Positions 32,641-40,495 of a stretch of 64,000 nucleotides of DNA are shown here, piece after piece; the stretch's first letter is position 1; every line of letters starts with the position of its first letter. The notes below the pieces were generated by a model. The model was not told the origin of the DNA. It saw only the letters and a list, made by a program, of their open reading frames with translations, and searched no databases. The DNA comes from Flavobacterium agrisoli (GTDB lineage Bacteria; Bacteroidota; Bacteroidia; Flavobacteriales; Flavobacteriaceae). The translations under genes were made by a program, and so were the position numbers. The stretch spans positions 186,001-250,000 of the forward strand of contig NZ_JAEHFV010000003.1 in assembly GCF_016522065.1 (NCBI RefSeq). The letters are read 5' to 3'.

Positions 32641-33276
32641 ATGAAAGATTTTTATAAACAAATATTAGATAATAATAAAGAATGGGTTGCCGAAACGTTA
32701 GAGCAAGATCCTCATTTTTTTGAAGATTTAGCAAAAGGCCAACAACCACCACTTTTATGGATTGGCTGTTCGGATAGTCGTGTGCCAGCAAACCAAATTA
32801 TTGGAGCAAAACCAGGTGAAGTTTTTGTGCACCGTAACATTGCTAACATGGTAATTCATTCCGATATGAATATGTTGAGTGTGTTGGACTATTCGGTTAA
32901 TGTCTTGAAAGTGAAACATATTATTGTTTGTGGTCATTATGGCTGCGGAGGGGTAAAAGCGGCAATGGGTAATCAATCAATTGGAATAATAGACAATTGG
33001 ATTAGACATATTAAAAATGTTTACCGCTTGCATAAAACGTATTTGGATAGTATCGAAGACGAAACCGAACGTTTTAATGCTTTTGTTGAGGTAAATGCGA
33101 AAGAAAATGTATTGGACTTGGCTAAAACTTCGATTGTACAAAATGCTTGGAAAAACGGACAAGATTTACAATTGCATGCTTGGGTTTACGGATTAAATTC
33201 GGGTTATGTAACCGATTTGGGAGTAAACTTAAGTTCGAACCAAGATTTACCAGAAGGAGATCAATTGAGTTTATAA
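32641..33276 (+). CDS. can: Beta-carbonic anhydrase
   Basis: 211 residues. Zinc ligands C43, H99 and C102 with the D45-R47 dyad in CSDSRVPANQI and GHYGCGGVKAA are all present, defining an active beta-class enzyme. It interconverts CO2 and bicarbonate in the cytoplasm. It follows the SulP gene by 26 nt and ends in a tetraloop terminator. The pair would import bicarbonate and equilibrate it with CO2, useful for carboxylases in biosynthesis. Length and motifs are normal for the family. Confidence 0.96.
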   Translation: MKDFYKQILDNNKEWVAETLEQDPHFFEDLAKGQQPPLLWIGCSDSRVPANQIIGAKPGEVFVHRNIANMVIHSDMNMLSVLDYSVNVLKVKHIIVCGHYGCGGVKAAMGNQSIGIIDNWIRHIKNVYRLHKTYLDSIEDETERFNAFVEVNAKENVLDLAKTSIVQNAWKNGQDLQLHAWVYGLNSGYVTDLGVNLSSNQDLPEGDQLSL

Positions 33277-33302
33277 AAAAATCGCCGAAAGGCGATTTTT
33301 TT
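33275..33302. terminator. Intrinsic terminator with GAAA tetraloop
   Basis: AAAAAAATCGCC (33275-33286), loop GAAA, GGCGATTTTTTT (33291-33302). It overlaps the stop codons of both convergent genes, so it serves both directions. Confidence 0.92.
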
Positions 33303-34504
33303 TATTCTGTTTCGTCTAAATTTTCATTAAACGCCGAGGGTAATAATTTCGGGATAAATTTGATTAAAATGGGTAATAATAATCCGCCACCAGGCAATAA
33401 AAAGATGGTGAGAGAAGGAATGGTTTTACAAATGTCTAACAAATGTTTTTTGACTTTTTTCTTTTCTTTGGCATCTAAATCTCGAACGGTTGAATAAGCC
33501 AGAAGTTTCATCAATTCCTTACTTTGTAGAATTTCTTTAACCAATCGGTTTTTATTTCGTGTTACCAATGTAATCACGTTATTGGTCGTTTGATCGTAAA
33601 AATGTTTAACCGGATTTGAATAATTAAAATACGGAATTTTTTTTCGGTGCTTGTTTATAAAGCTATTAATGTCGGTAATGCTTTCGCGCGTAAAATCATC
33701 GCTTACGTTCATTAATTTTGATAAGGAATATAAAAAGTAAGCTTCTTCATTTTCAATTTTTCCATCACTCCACAACGCCATTCCGGCCATGTCAATAAAA
33801 TAATAATGTTCCAATTCGTACTCAAAATAATCAAACTGCAAGGTTTCGATAGTTTCAATAGTCGCTTTAGAAAATTTACTATACCGAATAGAGGATTCAA
33901 AAAGTTTGATTAATAAATCGTCGTGTATGGATTTTACCGTTTTGGTTTTTAATGCTATGGCCACAATACTCATGACCATTTGCTCTATTTTTTTGAAATA
34001 TTTCTCTGGAATTTCGCCATGAATTAAATATTGACGAAAAGCCAAAACATCAATAAACAATAAAGCATTGGTTACTAAATGCGAAAAACTTTTGTTTATT
34101 AAGCTATCATTGGTTTGAACACGTTCGTCAATGATATTTTCTAACGTAAGTGAATTGGAGTTTTTAGGTAAAATAAGTTTGAACAAATTAAATCCTTCCG
34201 GATTCATTTCCTTATAAAAGATAACGGCTTTATTTACAAAATCGTCGGTATTGATGCTTTTTTCGGTAAGTCTATACATCCCGAACAAGGTGTTTAAAAG
34301 CGCGAGTTTAGAAATTTCGGTAGGAAACCAATTTTTGCTTAAAATAGGTGAAGGCGTGTCAAATCCGATAATGTGGCCGTAAATGAAACCCGTATTTCTA
34401 ACTTTTAAATAATAAGAAAGCGAGGTATCGTTTAAAGCGTCTTCGGTAAACTTTTGTTCACTAAAAAACTTATCTATCCAGCCAAAAGCAGAAGGGTTGA
34501 TCAT
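33302..34504 (-). CDS. LETM1-related biofilm-associated protein
   Basis: 400 residues, mostly alpha-helical. The C-terminus (about 320-390: STVRDLDAKEKKKVKKHLL, then PSLTIFLLPGGGLLLPILIKFIPKLLPSAF) matches the LETM1-like ribosome-binding/membrane segment, and full-length relatives in Flavobacteria are annotated as LETM1-related biofilm-associated proteins. The middle contains a TerB-like acidic helical stretch (GMALWSDGKIENEEAYFLYSLS). One hydrophobic segment near residue 370 suggests membrane association. Experimental roles are uncertain. It has its own TAGCTTTG promoter box and converges with the carbonic anhydrase gene. Confidence 0.82.
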   Translation of the reverse strand: MINPSAFGWIDKFFSEQKFTEDALNDTSLSYYLKVRNTGFIYGHIIGFDTPSPILSKNWFPTEISKLALLNTLFGMYRLTEKSINTDDFVNKAVIFYKEMNPEGFNLFKLILPKNSNSLTLENIIDERVQTNDSLINKSFSHLVTNALLFIDVLAFRQYLIHGEIPEKYFKKIEQMVMSIVAIALKTKTVKSIHDDLLIKLFESSIRYSKFSKATIETIETLQFDYFEYELEHYYFIDMAGMALWSDGKIENEEAYFLYSLSKLMNVSDDFTRESITDINSFINKHRKKIPYFNYSNPVKHFYDQTTNNVITLVTRNKNRLVKEILQSKELMKLLAYSTVRDLDAKEKKKVKKHLLDICKTIPSLTIFLLPGGGLLLPILIKFIPKLLPSAFNENLDETE

Positions 34505-34524
34505 TCAATCTTAATTTGAAAATA

Positions 34525-34532
34525 CAAAGCTA
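34525..34532 (-). promoter_or_regulatory. Bacteroidota -7 box for the LETM1-related gene
   Basis: Minus strand TAGCTTTG, perfect match, 21 nt before the ATG at 34504. No clear -33 element. Confidence 0.5.
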
Positions 34533-34561
34533 GGATTTTTTATCATTTGCTACTTAAATTA

Positions 34562-34607
34562 AAATAAATAACCGCCATTATTTTGTGAAAGTGGCGGTTA
34601 TTTATTT
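34562..34607 (-). terminator. Intrinsic terminator of sodC
   Basis: A 16-bp stem, AAATAAATAACCGCCA with TGGCGGTTATTTATTT (34562-34577, 34592-34607), loop 14 nt, just past the sodC stop on the minus strand. Confidence 0.9.
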
Positions 34608-34615
34608 GTAATAAT

Positions 34616-35143
34616 TTATTTGATTATGGCAGAGCAAGCAACTCTAGCTCCAGCATTTCCGGCTGGTTGTGAGGTATAATCATCGGCTTCTTGATGTACA
34701 ATAAGACCTTTTCCTAAAATATCTTTTTTATCATCACCACAACCAATGCACCATTCATCAGTAGTTAAGGTAACAGTTCCTTTTCCATCTTTATCGGCAG
34801 TAAAATTACCTATATCTCCTTTATGATACGAATCAGATCCCCATTTTCCGTGTTTTTGAAAAGTCGGATTCCAGTGCCCTCCAGCCGAACTTCCATCTGC
34901 CGCCGAACAATCTGATTTTTCATGAATATGAATGGCATGTACACCAGGTTTTAATCCTGCAATTTTAGCTTCAAAAGTCACTTTACCTTCTTTTTCTACA
35001 AAAGTGGCAGTTCCAGTTACCGTACTATTACTTTTTGGTTCTAATGCAATAGTTAATTTTTTAGAATCATTCGATTTTGTATTGGTTTTACAACTACTTA
35101 CGAGTGAAGCTATTATAGCTAGAGAAAAAAGAATTTTTTTCAT
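34616..35143 (-). CDS. sodC: Periplasmic Cu/Zn superoxide dismutase, lipoprotein
   Basis: 175 residues with a lipoprotein signal (ILFSLAIIASLVSSC; Cys about 18). Metal ligands are visible: HAIHIHEKSDC (two Cu histidines and the disulfide Cys), GGHWNP (bridging His), KHGKWGSDSYHKGDIGNF (Zn His and Asp), and LIVHQEADDY (Cu His). The second disulfide cysteine is in RVACSAI. It dismutes superoxide outside the cytoplasm and is tethered to a membrane. It is a single gene with a strong terminator. An extra segment WCIGCGDDKK adds two cysteines that many SodC lack. Confidence 0.95.
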   Translation of the reverse strand: MKKILFSLAIIASLVSSCKTNTKSNDSKKLTIALEPKSNSTVTGTATFVEKEGKVTFEAKIAGLKPGVHAIHIHEKSDCSAADGSSAGGHWNPTFQKHGKWGSDSYHKGDIGNFTADKDGKGTVTLTTDEWCIGCGDDKKDILGKGLIVHQEADDYTSQPAGNAGARVACSAIIK

Positions 35144-35336
35144 AATTTATGATTTTATGTTAAAGAATTACGTAAAGTTAGGCTAAAAAATGCAAAAAAT
35201 TGCCTTGAAAAACGAAAATTAGTGCTTTTTTAAATTCTAAGTTTATCTTAAAATTAAAATATTTGCGAGGAAAAATGCGTATTTTAGTAGGTAATTTAGT
35301 AGCATTGAAGCTACAATTTAATTTAAAATTCCAATT

Positions 35337-35771
35337 ATGTTCAAAAAATGTATGTTATTCGTAGTATCTGTAGTAATGTTTTCATGTAGTGCTACCAAAA
35401 ATAATGAGGATAAAAGTTTGTCGAATTTAGAAGGTTCGTGGCAGTTAAATTATATTTCTGGACCTCGAATCGCTTTTGATCGTTTGTATCCCGATGCAAA
35501 ACCTACTATCGTTTTTAACACCAAAGAAAACCGAGTTTCGGGTAACAACGGATGTAATTCGTATTCTGGGAGTTTAAATGTTTCGGGAAATACAATTGAT
35601 TTTACCCAACCCATGGTAGCAACTAAAAAAATGTGCCTTAATGGGCAACAAGGCGAACAAGTGTATATGAGTACGTTACCTAAAATAAATCATTACTCGG
35701 TTTCGGAAGATGGAAAAACATTGACTTTTTTAGTAGATGATGTGGCGATGATGCGTTTTGAAAAGCAATAA
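35337..35771 (+). CDS. META-domain lipoprotein (HslJ-like)
   Basis: 144 residues with a lipobox (FVVSVVMFSCSA). The mature part matches the META domain: LEGSWQLNYISG, then NRVSGNNGCNSYSG, and the strand KTLTFLVDDVAMMRFEK. META/HslJ proteins are small envelope proteins linked to heat or novobiocin resistance in E. coli, with no enzymatic activity known. The next gene starts 11 nt downstream, suggesting cotranscription. A 5' leader of unknown extent contains GTAGC/GCTAC hairpin sequences near 35301-35315. Confidence 0.88.
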   Translation: MFKKCMLFVVSVVMFSCSATKNNEDKSLSNLEGSWQLNYISGPRIAFDRLYPDAKPTIVFNTKENRVSGNNGCNSYSGSLNVSGNTIDFTQPMVATKKMCLNGQQGEQVYMSTLPKINHYSVSEDGKTLTFLVDDVAMMRFEKQ

Positions 35772-35782
35772 TTTAGTAGAAA

Positions 35783-36304
35783 ATGATCATGAAGAATAAA
35801 CCTTTTTTAATTGTTTGTACCCTCTTTTTTTTGTGTGTGCAAATGAATATGGCTCAGGAAAAATCTAAAAAAGAAATTAAAGCCGAAAAAGAACTTCAAA
35901 AACAAAAAGAAATTGAAACTTTGGTACAATCCAAAACATTTGAGTTTGATGCCAATTTTGTGCAACCTTTAGGGCGAAGAGATCTTAATATTCAGGGTGA
36001 GCAATATGTTGTTGAATATAAACCTGCAGAAATTAAAAGTTATTTACCCTATTTTGGAAGGGGCTATAATGTGGGTTATGGTGGTGATACTGGCTTGAAG
36101 TTTACTGGAAAACCGGAAAATTTTACCATAGAAAAAAAGAAAAAATATTATTTAATTAAGACTACCGTAAAAGGTGAAAATGATGTTTTTAATTTGTCTT
36201 TATCGGTCTATTTTCAAGGTAGTGCCACCCTCACGGTAACCAGTAATCAACGTGATGCAATTAGTTATACCGGAACGATTGAAGTTTTAAAAACAAAAGA
36301 ATAA
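35783..36304 (+). CDS. Secreted DUF4251 family protein
   Basis: 173 residues with a signal peptide (PFLIVCTLFFLCVQMNMAQ), then a lysine/glutamate-rich helix (SKKEIKAEKELQKQKEIE) and a beta-rich domain (FEFDANFVQPLGRRDLN to TLTVTSNQRDAISYTGTI). This pattern is DUF4251, found in Bacteroidota, with unknown role in the envelope. The start could also be the second ATG at 35789. The gene follows the META-domain gene by 11 nt. Confidence 0.82.
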   Translation: MIMKNKPFLIVCTLFFLCVQMNMAQEKSKKEIKAEKELQKQKEIETLVQSKTFEFDANFVQPLGRRDLNIQGEQYVVEYKPAEIKSYLPYFGRGYNVGYGGDTGLKFTGKPENFTIEKKKKYYLIKTTVKGENDVFNLSLSVYFQGSATLTVTSNQRDAISYTGTIEVLKTKE

Positions 36305-36384
36305 TTTTCTTTAATGAATGTTGTAAAGGTTTTATTTACAGTCAATTTAAAAACGAACCAATTATAAATTTTAAATAAATAACA

Positions 36385-36870
36385 ATGAAAAAAATGATTT
36401 TATCTGCCATTTTTGGTTTTATGGCAATGGGTATGATGGCACAAGAAACATCGGCTAATGATGATATGGCAATTTTGCAAAGTGTTTACGGGAAATCTAA
36501 AACAGATTTAGTAAACGAATATCTAAAATTATCTGATACTCAAAAAACGGCTTTTCAAAAAGTGTATGATGACTATGAAACTAAAAGAAAAGAAATTGGA
36601 CTAACCAAAATGAATTTAATCAACGATTATGCAGATAATTATGCCAATCTTACCGATGAAAAAGCTAATGAATTGGCAAAAGCTGCCTTAAAGGCGAACA
36701 GCGACTTAGATAAGTTGTATTCTAAAACCTATTCGAAAGCTAAATCGGCTATTGGTGCTACCAATGCTGCTAAATTTATTCAACTTGAAGAATATCTGCA
36801 AACGATAATTAAAAGTACTTTACAAGAAAATATCCCGTTAATAGGGGAATTGGATGAGAAAAAAATCTAA
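36385..36870 (+). CDS. Secreted all-helical protein, Spy-like
   Basis: 161 residues with a signal peptide (ILSAIFGFMAMGMMAQ). The mature protein is all-alpha (KTDLVNEYLKLSDTQKTAF; NDYADNYANLTDEKANELA) and resembles Spy/CpxP-type periplasmic chaperones in pattern (LSDTQKTAF followed by long helices with N-x-x-L-T motifs). The similarity is to pattern, not to a recognised family. It is 80 nt from the DUF4251 gene with no clear promoter, and ends at a bidirectional terminator. Confidence 0.75.
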   Translation: MKKMILSAIFGFMAMGMMAQETSANDDMAILQSVYGKSKTDLVNEYLKLSDTQKTAFQKVYDDYETKRKEIGLTKMNLINDYADNYANLTDEKANELAKAALKANSDLDKLYSKTYSKAKSAIGATNAAKFIQLEEYLQTIIKSTLQENIPLIGELDEKKI

Positions 36871-36878
36871 AAAAAACG

Positions 36879-36908
36879 AAAGCCGAATCAAAATCCTGAT
36901 TCGGCTTT
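36879..36908. terminator. Bidirectional intrinsic terminator
   Basis: AAAGCCGAATCA (36879-36890) pairs with TGATTCGGCTTT (36897-36908), loop 6 nt, between convergent genes. Confidence 0.92.
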
Positions 36909-36915
36909 TTTTGGG

Positions 36916-38010
36916 TTATTGTTTTTTGCTTTCTTTATAAATTTGGTCTAAAAGTCCATTTTGAGGAGTGTCAAGTGTTAATTCCCAAAACATGATGCCA
37001 CCCAATTTTTGCTTCTTTGCATATTTTGTTTTTTCAATTACAGAAGCAACATCATCTCCTGTAGCAAATTTTTTCTCTTTTGCATTGTACCAATAAGCGG
37101 CTTTGGCTTTTTCATCCCAAAAATAGTTCCATCCTTTTTCTTTGGTAAATATCGAGGCGTATTCCTTAAAATTGACACCAGCAATATGATGACCTGACTG
37201 ATACAATCCATTATTATTGTTACTTACATTTTCCCAAATTCGAGTATAAAAAGCGCAACCAATTACTAATTTTTCAGCAGGAATACCTAATTTTAAAAGG
37301 TACTCTACCGCTCTATTTGTAGACTCTGCCGATTCAATTCCGCTATATAAAGGCGTTTGATGGCCTGTAATAGTGGCATAACCATTTACCAAATCGTAGC
37401 TCATGATATTTACTCGATTAACTAAAGGCATAATCTCTTTCCAATTTACCGATTTATCTAAGTAAAGTTGAAAACCGCCAGCAGCAAAACTCAATTCGGG
37501 TTTTTTACCTAAAGTTTTGCGTAAAATTTTAATGAGCTCTGAAAAATTTTGTTTATCAGAATCTTGATACAAATGTCCCGGATGCCCTTCAATAGTGGGG
37601 TATTCCCAATCCAAATCGATACCATCGGTTTTAAAATAATCGTTTATTTCTTTTACAGAGGTAGCAAATTTTTGGCGTCCCGCAGCAGTAGAAAATGCTT
37701 CGGAACAAGGTGCACAACCTCCCCAACCACCTAAGGAAAGCATAATTTTTAAATGCGGTTGTTTCGTTTTTAAGCCAACTAAATGTTTAATAGTCAAGGA
37801 ATCTTTAGGAGAATCAACACTCAGTTTTCCGTCTTTTAAATGACAAAAACTAAAGATGATGTGACTGAGTTTAGTAGTGTCGTAATTTTTTATTTGTTCC
37901 GAATCACCTACATAATAAGCAATTATGTCAAGCGGTTTGTTTTTTTGGGCATGCACTTGCCCAAGTAGTAAACAACAAAGTGCTGTTACTAGCATTGTAC
38001 ATTTTTTCAT
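36916..38010 (-). CDS. Secreted glycoside hydrolase family 18 (chitinase-like)
   Basis: 364 residues with a signal peptide (LVTALCCLLLGQVHAQ). The GH18 motif D-x-x-D-x-D-x-E appears as DGIDLDWEY with catalytic E136; the SxGG strand is LSLGGWGG. The C-terminal WELTLD matches the substrate-binding tryptophan of the family. It should cleave chitin or N-acetylglucosamine-containing oligomers or act as an endo-N-acetylglucosaminidase outside the cytoplasm. There is no carbohydrate-binding module and no T9SS tail, so it may remain periplasmic. It is monocistronic. Confidence 0.92.
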   Translation of the reverse strand: MKKCTMLVTALCCLLLGQVHAQKNKPLDIIAYYVGDSEQIKNYDTTKLSHIIFSFCHLKDGKLSVDSPKDSLTIKHLVGLKTKQPHLKIMLSLGGWGGCAPCSEAFSTAAGRQKFATSVKEINDYFKTDGIDLDWEYPTIEGHPGHLYQDSDKQNFSELIKILRKTLGKKPELSFAAGGFQLYLDKSVNWKEIMPLVNRVNIMSYDLVNGYATITGHQTPLYSGIESAESTNRAVEYLLKLGIPAEKLVIGCAFYTRIWENVSNNNNGLYQSGHHIAGVNFKEYASIFTKEKGWNYFWDEKAKAAYWYNAKEKKFATGDDVASVIEKTKYAKKQKLGGIMFWELTLDTPQNGLLDQIYKESKKQ

Positions 38011-38092
38011 TTTGTATGTTTTTGAGTTTTAGAAAGCTAAATGTACTATTTTAAACCAGTTTTTAAAAAGTAATTATTTTTAATAAAAAAAA

Positions 38093-38118
38093 CCGCCTTG
38101 TTTTCGGGACAAGTGCGG
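38093..38118 (-). terminator. Intrinsic terminator of the fad operon
   Basis: CCGC-CTTGT (38093-38101) pairs with ACAAG-T-GCGG (38109-38118), one bulge; on the minus strand it is followed by a long T-run. It lies about 40 nt after the fadE stop. Confidence 0.8.
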
Positions 38119-38159
38119 CTTTACAAACAAATTAAAATTAGCTAAAAACTATCGTGATT

Positions 38160-39971
38160 TTAATAGCAGTATTGATTTTCTGCTACTAATTTAGAAGTAA
38201 TAATTTCACGTAAACCAATCACATTTGGCATATTAGTGTATTTGGTAAAACGTTTTAAACCCATTAACATCATGCGTTGTTCATCGCCTTCAGCAAAGGA
38301 AACGATACCTTCTTTACCTTTGGTATTGATAATGTCGGTAGCATGATACAAGTACAATTGTGCCATGGCAATTTGCTCTTTTATGTTTTCTTGACCTTTT
38401 GATTTGGCTAATTTTTCAGTACGTAAAATAGTCGATTCGGCCATATAAATTTCAATCAACATGTCTGCAGCGGCCATTAATAATTGTTGGTGTTTGTCTA
38501 AATCGGGACCATATTTTTGAACGGCCGATCCAGCCACCATTAAAAAGGCTTTTTTCAATTTGACAATCATTTCTTTTTCTTCTGCAAATAATTCCGAATA
38601 ATCAGGAGTGTCAAATGATGGAATTCCCATTAATTCTTCGGCTACTTTCATTGCTGGGCCTAACAAATCAACGTGGCCTTTCATGGCTTTTTTAATTAAC
38701 ATTCCTACCGAAAGCATTCGGTTAATTTCGTTTGTACCTTCGTAAATACGAGCGATACGAGCATCACGCCATGCACTTTCCATTGGAGTATCTTCGGAGA
38801 ATCCCATTCCTCCAAAAATCTGAATACCTTCATCTGTACAATTTTGTACGTCTTCTGAAACCGCTACTTTTAAGATAGAACATTCGATTGCAAATTCTTC
38901 TACGCCTTTTAGTTCAGCATCTTGATGCGAATTTCCTTCTGAAACACGAGCGTTAATTCGGTTTTCGATACTTCCTGCCGCACGATACGAAGCACTTTCA
39001 CCAGCATAACAAGATGTAGCCATTTCGGCCAATTTTGAACGAATAGCACCAAATTGTGCAATCGGAGTGTTGAATTGCATTCTTTCGTTAGCATAGTTCA
39101 CAGCACCCGTAATGGTACGGCGTTGCGCATCCAAACAAGCGGCTGCCAATTTAATTCGACCCACATTTAAGGCATTCATGGCAATTTTAAATCCTTCACC
39201 ACGACCAGCCAACATATTTTCTACTGGGACAATAGTATCGTTAAAAAATACTTGGCGGGTAGAAGAGGCACGAATTCCTAATTTATGTTCTTCCTCACCC
39301 AGTGTAATCCCATTTGGATTAGCAGGATCATATTCTACAATAAATCCCGTAATATTTTTATCGTCTTCAATGCGAGCAAAAACAATCATTAAGTGACAAA
39401 ATCCAGCATTGGAAATCCACATTTTTTGACCGTTAATTGTGTATGTTTTGCCATCTGCAGAAAGTTCGGCTTTGGTTTTACCCGAGTTAGCGTCGGATCC
39501 AGCACCTGGTTCCGTTAAGCAATAAGACCCAAACCATTCGCCACTTGCCAATTTCGGAACGTATTTTAGTTTTTGTTCTTCGGTTCCATACAATGTAATT
39601 GGCATAGTTCCAATTCCGGTATGAGCACCAAATGCAGTAGAAAAAGAACCTGTTGCACCAGAAATATAATCGCAAGTGAGCATGGTGTTCACAAAACCCA
39701 TGCCCAATCCGCCATAAGCTTCGGGAACGGCAACACCTAAAAAACCGAGTTCACCTGCTTTTTTCATGGCTTCTTCGGTGTAGGCATAATCTTTTTTCTC
39801 AAAACGATCTTTGTTAGCCCACAATTCTTTGTCAACAAATTCTTTTACCGAATCGCGCATCATCAATTGCTCTTCCGAGAAATCTTCTGGTGTGAAGATA
39901 TCTTCGCTTTTTGTTTCTTTAACTAAAAACTGACCACCACGGGTTATGTTTTTTTCGATTGTATCTGTCAT
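38160..39971 (-). CDS. fadE: Acyl-CoA dehydrogenase
   Basis: 603 residues. FAD-binding and substrate motifs LTEPGAGSDANSGKT, WISNAGFCHLMIVFA, and the C-terminal domain with QIFGGMGFSEDTPMESAWRD and IYEGTNEINRML. The extra C-terminal helical region of about 180 residues is usual for the long bacterial ACAD type seen with FadA/FadB in Bacteroidota. It introduces the alpha-beta double bond of acyl-CoAs using FAD in beta-oxidation. It is the last gene of the MarR-fadB-fadA operon, with a four-helix-bundle gene inserted before it (48-nt spacer). Confidence 0.94.
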   Translation of the reverse strand: MTDTIEKNITRGGQFLVKETKSEDIFTPEDFSEEQLMMRDSVKEFVDKELWANKDRFEKKDYAYTEEAMKKAGELGFLGVAVPEAYGGLGMGFVNTMLTCDYISGATGSFSTAFGAHTGIGTMPITLYGTEEQKLKYVPKLASGEWFGSYCLTEPGAGSDANSGKTKAELSADGKTYTINGQKMWISNAGFCHLMIVFARIEDDKNITGFIVEYDPANPNGITLGEEEHKLGIRASSTRQVFFNDTIVPVENMLAGRGEGFKIAMNALNVGRIKLAAACLDAQRRTITGAVNYANERMQFNTPIAQFGAIRSKLAEMATSCYAGESASYRAAGSIENRINARVSEGNSHQDAELKGVEEFAIECSILKVAVSEDVQNCTDEGIQIFGGMGFSEDTPMESAWRDARIARIYEGTNEINRMLSVGMLIKKAMKGHVDLLGPAMKVAEELMGIPSFDTPDYSELFAEEKEMIVKLKKAFLMVAGSAVQKYGPDLDKHQQLLMAAADMLIEIYMAESTILRTEKLAKSKGQENIKEQIAMAQLYLYHATDIINTKGKEGIVSFAEGDEQRMMLMGLKRFTKYTNMPNVIGLREIITSKLVAENQYCY

Positions 39972-40019
39972 TTTGTTTTGTTTTATTTTATGAAAGATGA
40001 AAGAGTCAAGAAGAAAGAT

Positions 40020-40370
40020 TTAATCTAACTTAGTTATGAATCCAGTAGTCATCTTTTGAAATTCAATTATTTTGTTCTCTATTTCTTCTGTTTTTGTCTT
40101 AGTTAGATATTCATTTTGAAAAGCTATCAGTAATTGTGTTTGTAATTCAAATGACGAACCTAAACTAATATTCAAATAATGCTGAAAGTGTTTATTTCCT
40201 CTGTTAGAGCCTTCAGCAATATTAGAAGGCATTGAAACAGAACATCTATTCATTTGACTTATTGAACTATAAGTTTCTGACTTTGGAAAAGTGGCAGTCA
40301 GCTTATAGATATCATTAGCAATTTCCATAGCTAAAATCCAAATTTTCAAATTCTTAAAATTGTGTCTCAT
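40020..40370 (-). CDS. Four-helix-bundle protein (23S rRNA intervening-sequence protein family)
   Basis: 116 residues. The signature is MPSNIAEGSNRGNKHFQHYL followed by SLGSSFELQTQL, typical of the S23/IVP four-helix-bundle family originally found as ORFs within 23S rRNA intervening sequences; the avd accessory proteins of diversity-generating retroelements are relatives. Here no rRNA or retroelement is near. The gene sits between fadA and fadE, transcribed with them, and is enclosed by a 32-nt inverted repeat whose left arm includes its stop codon. Function is unknown; the family is nucleic-acid-associated by context. It appears intact and is best seen as a mobile or cassette-like insertion. 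Confidence 0.92.
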   Translation of the reverse strand: MRHNFKNLKIWILAMEIANDIYKLTATFPKSETYSSISQMNRCSVSMPSNIAEGSNRGNKHFQHYLNISLGSSFELQTQLLIAFQNEYLTKTKTEEIENKIIEFQKMTTGFITKLD

Positions 40371-40398
40371 GTTTTTTGAGGTAAGATAAGAAGAAAAA

Positions 40399-40426
40399 TT
40401 AAAAGTAAGTTTTTGGCTACTTTTAA
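40399..40426. repeat. Small hairpin in the leader of the four-helix-bundle gene
   Basis: TTAAAAGTA (40399-40407) pairs with TACTTTTAA (40418-40426), loop 10 nt, 29 nt upstream of the four-helix-bundle start, inside the larger inverted-repeat element. Confidence 0.6.
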
Positions 40427-40495
40427 GATTTTGTTTTCAGAAAATATTCATTACAAAATCAAGTCTTGCTTCTTGCTTCTTTCCTCTTAAAAAAA

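Larger units (their letters stand above)
39994..40488. repeat. Imperfect inverted repeat flanking the four-helix-bundle gene
   Basis: The left arm (39994-40025, purine-rich) and right arm (40457-40488, pyrimidine-rich) are 32 nt each, and 25 of 32 positions are complementary without gaps. The left arm covers the stop codon of the four-helix-bundle gene and the right arm lies just before the fadA stop. The arms would bring the ends of a roughly 430-nt insert together in the fad mRNA. The same purine/pyrimidine palindrome style, without an insert, occurs at 41692-41765. Confidence 0.7.

Noticed and set aside
40020..40370. Diversity-generating retroelement accessory gene (avd)
   Set aside because: The family is related, but there is no reverse transcriptase, template repeat or variable repeat in the window.
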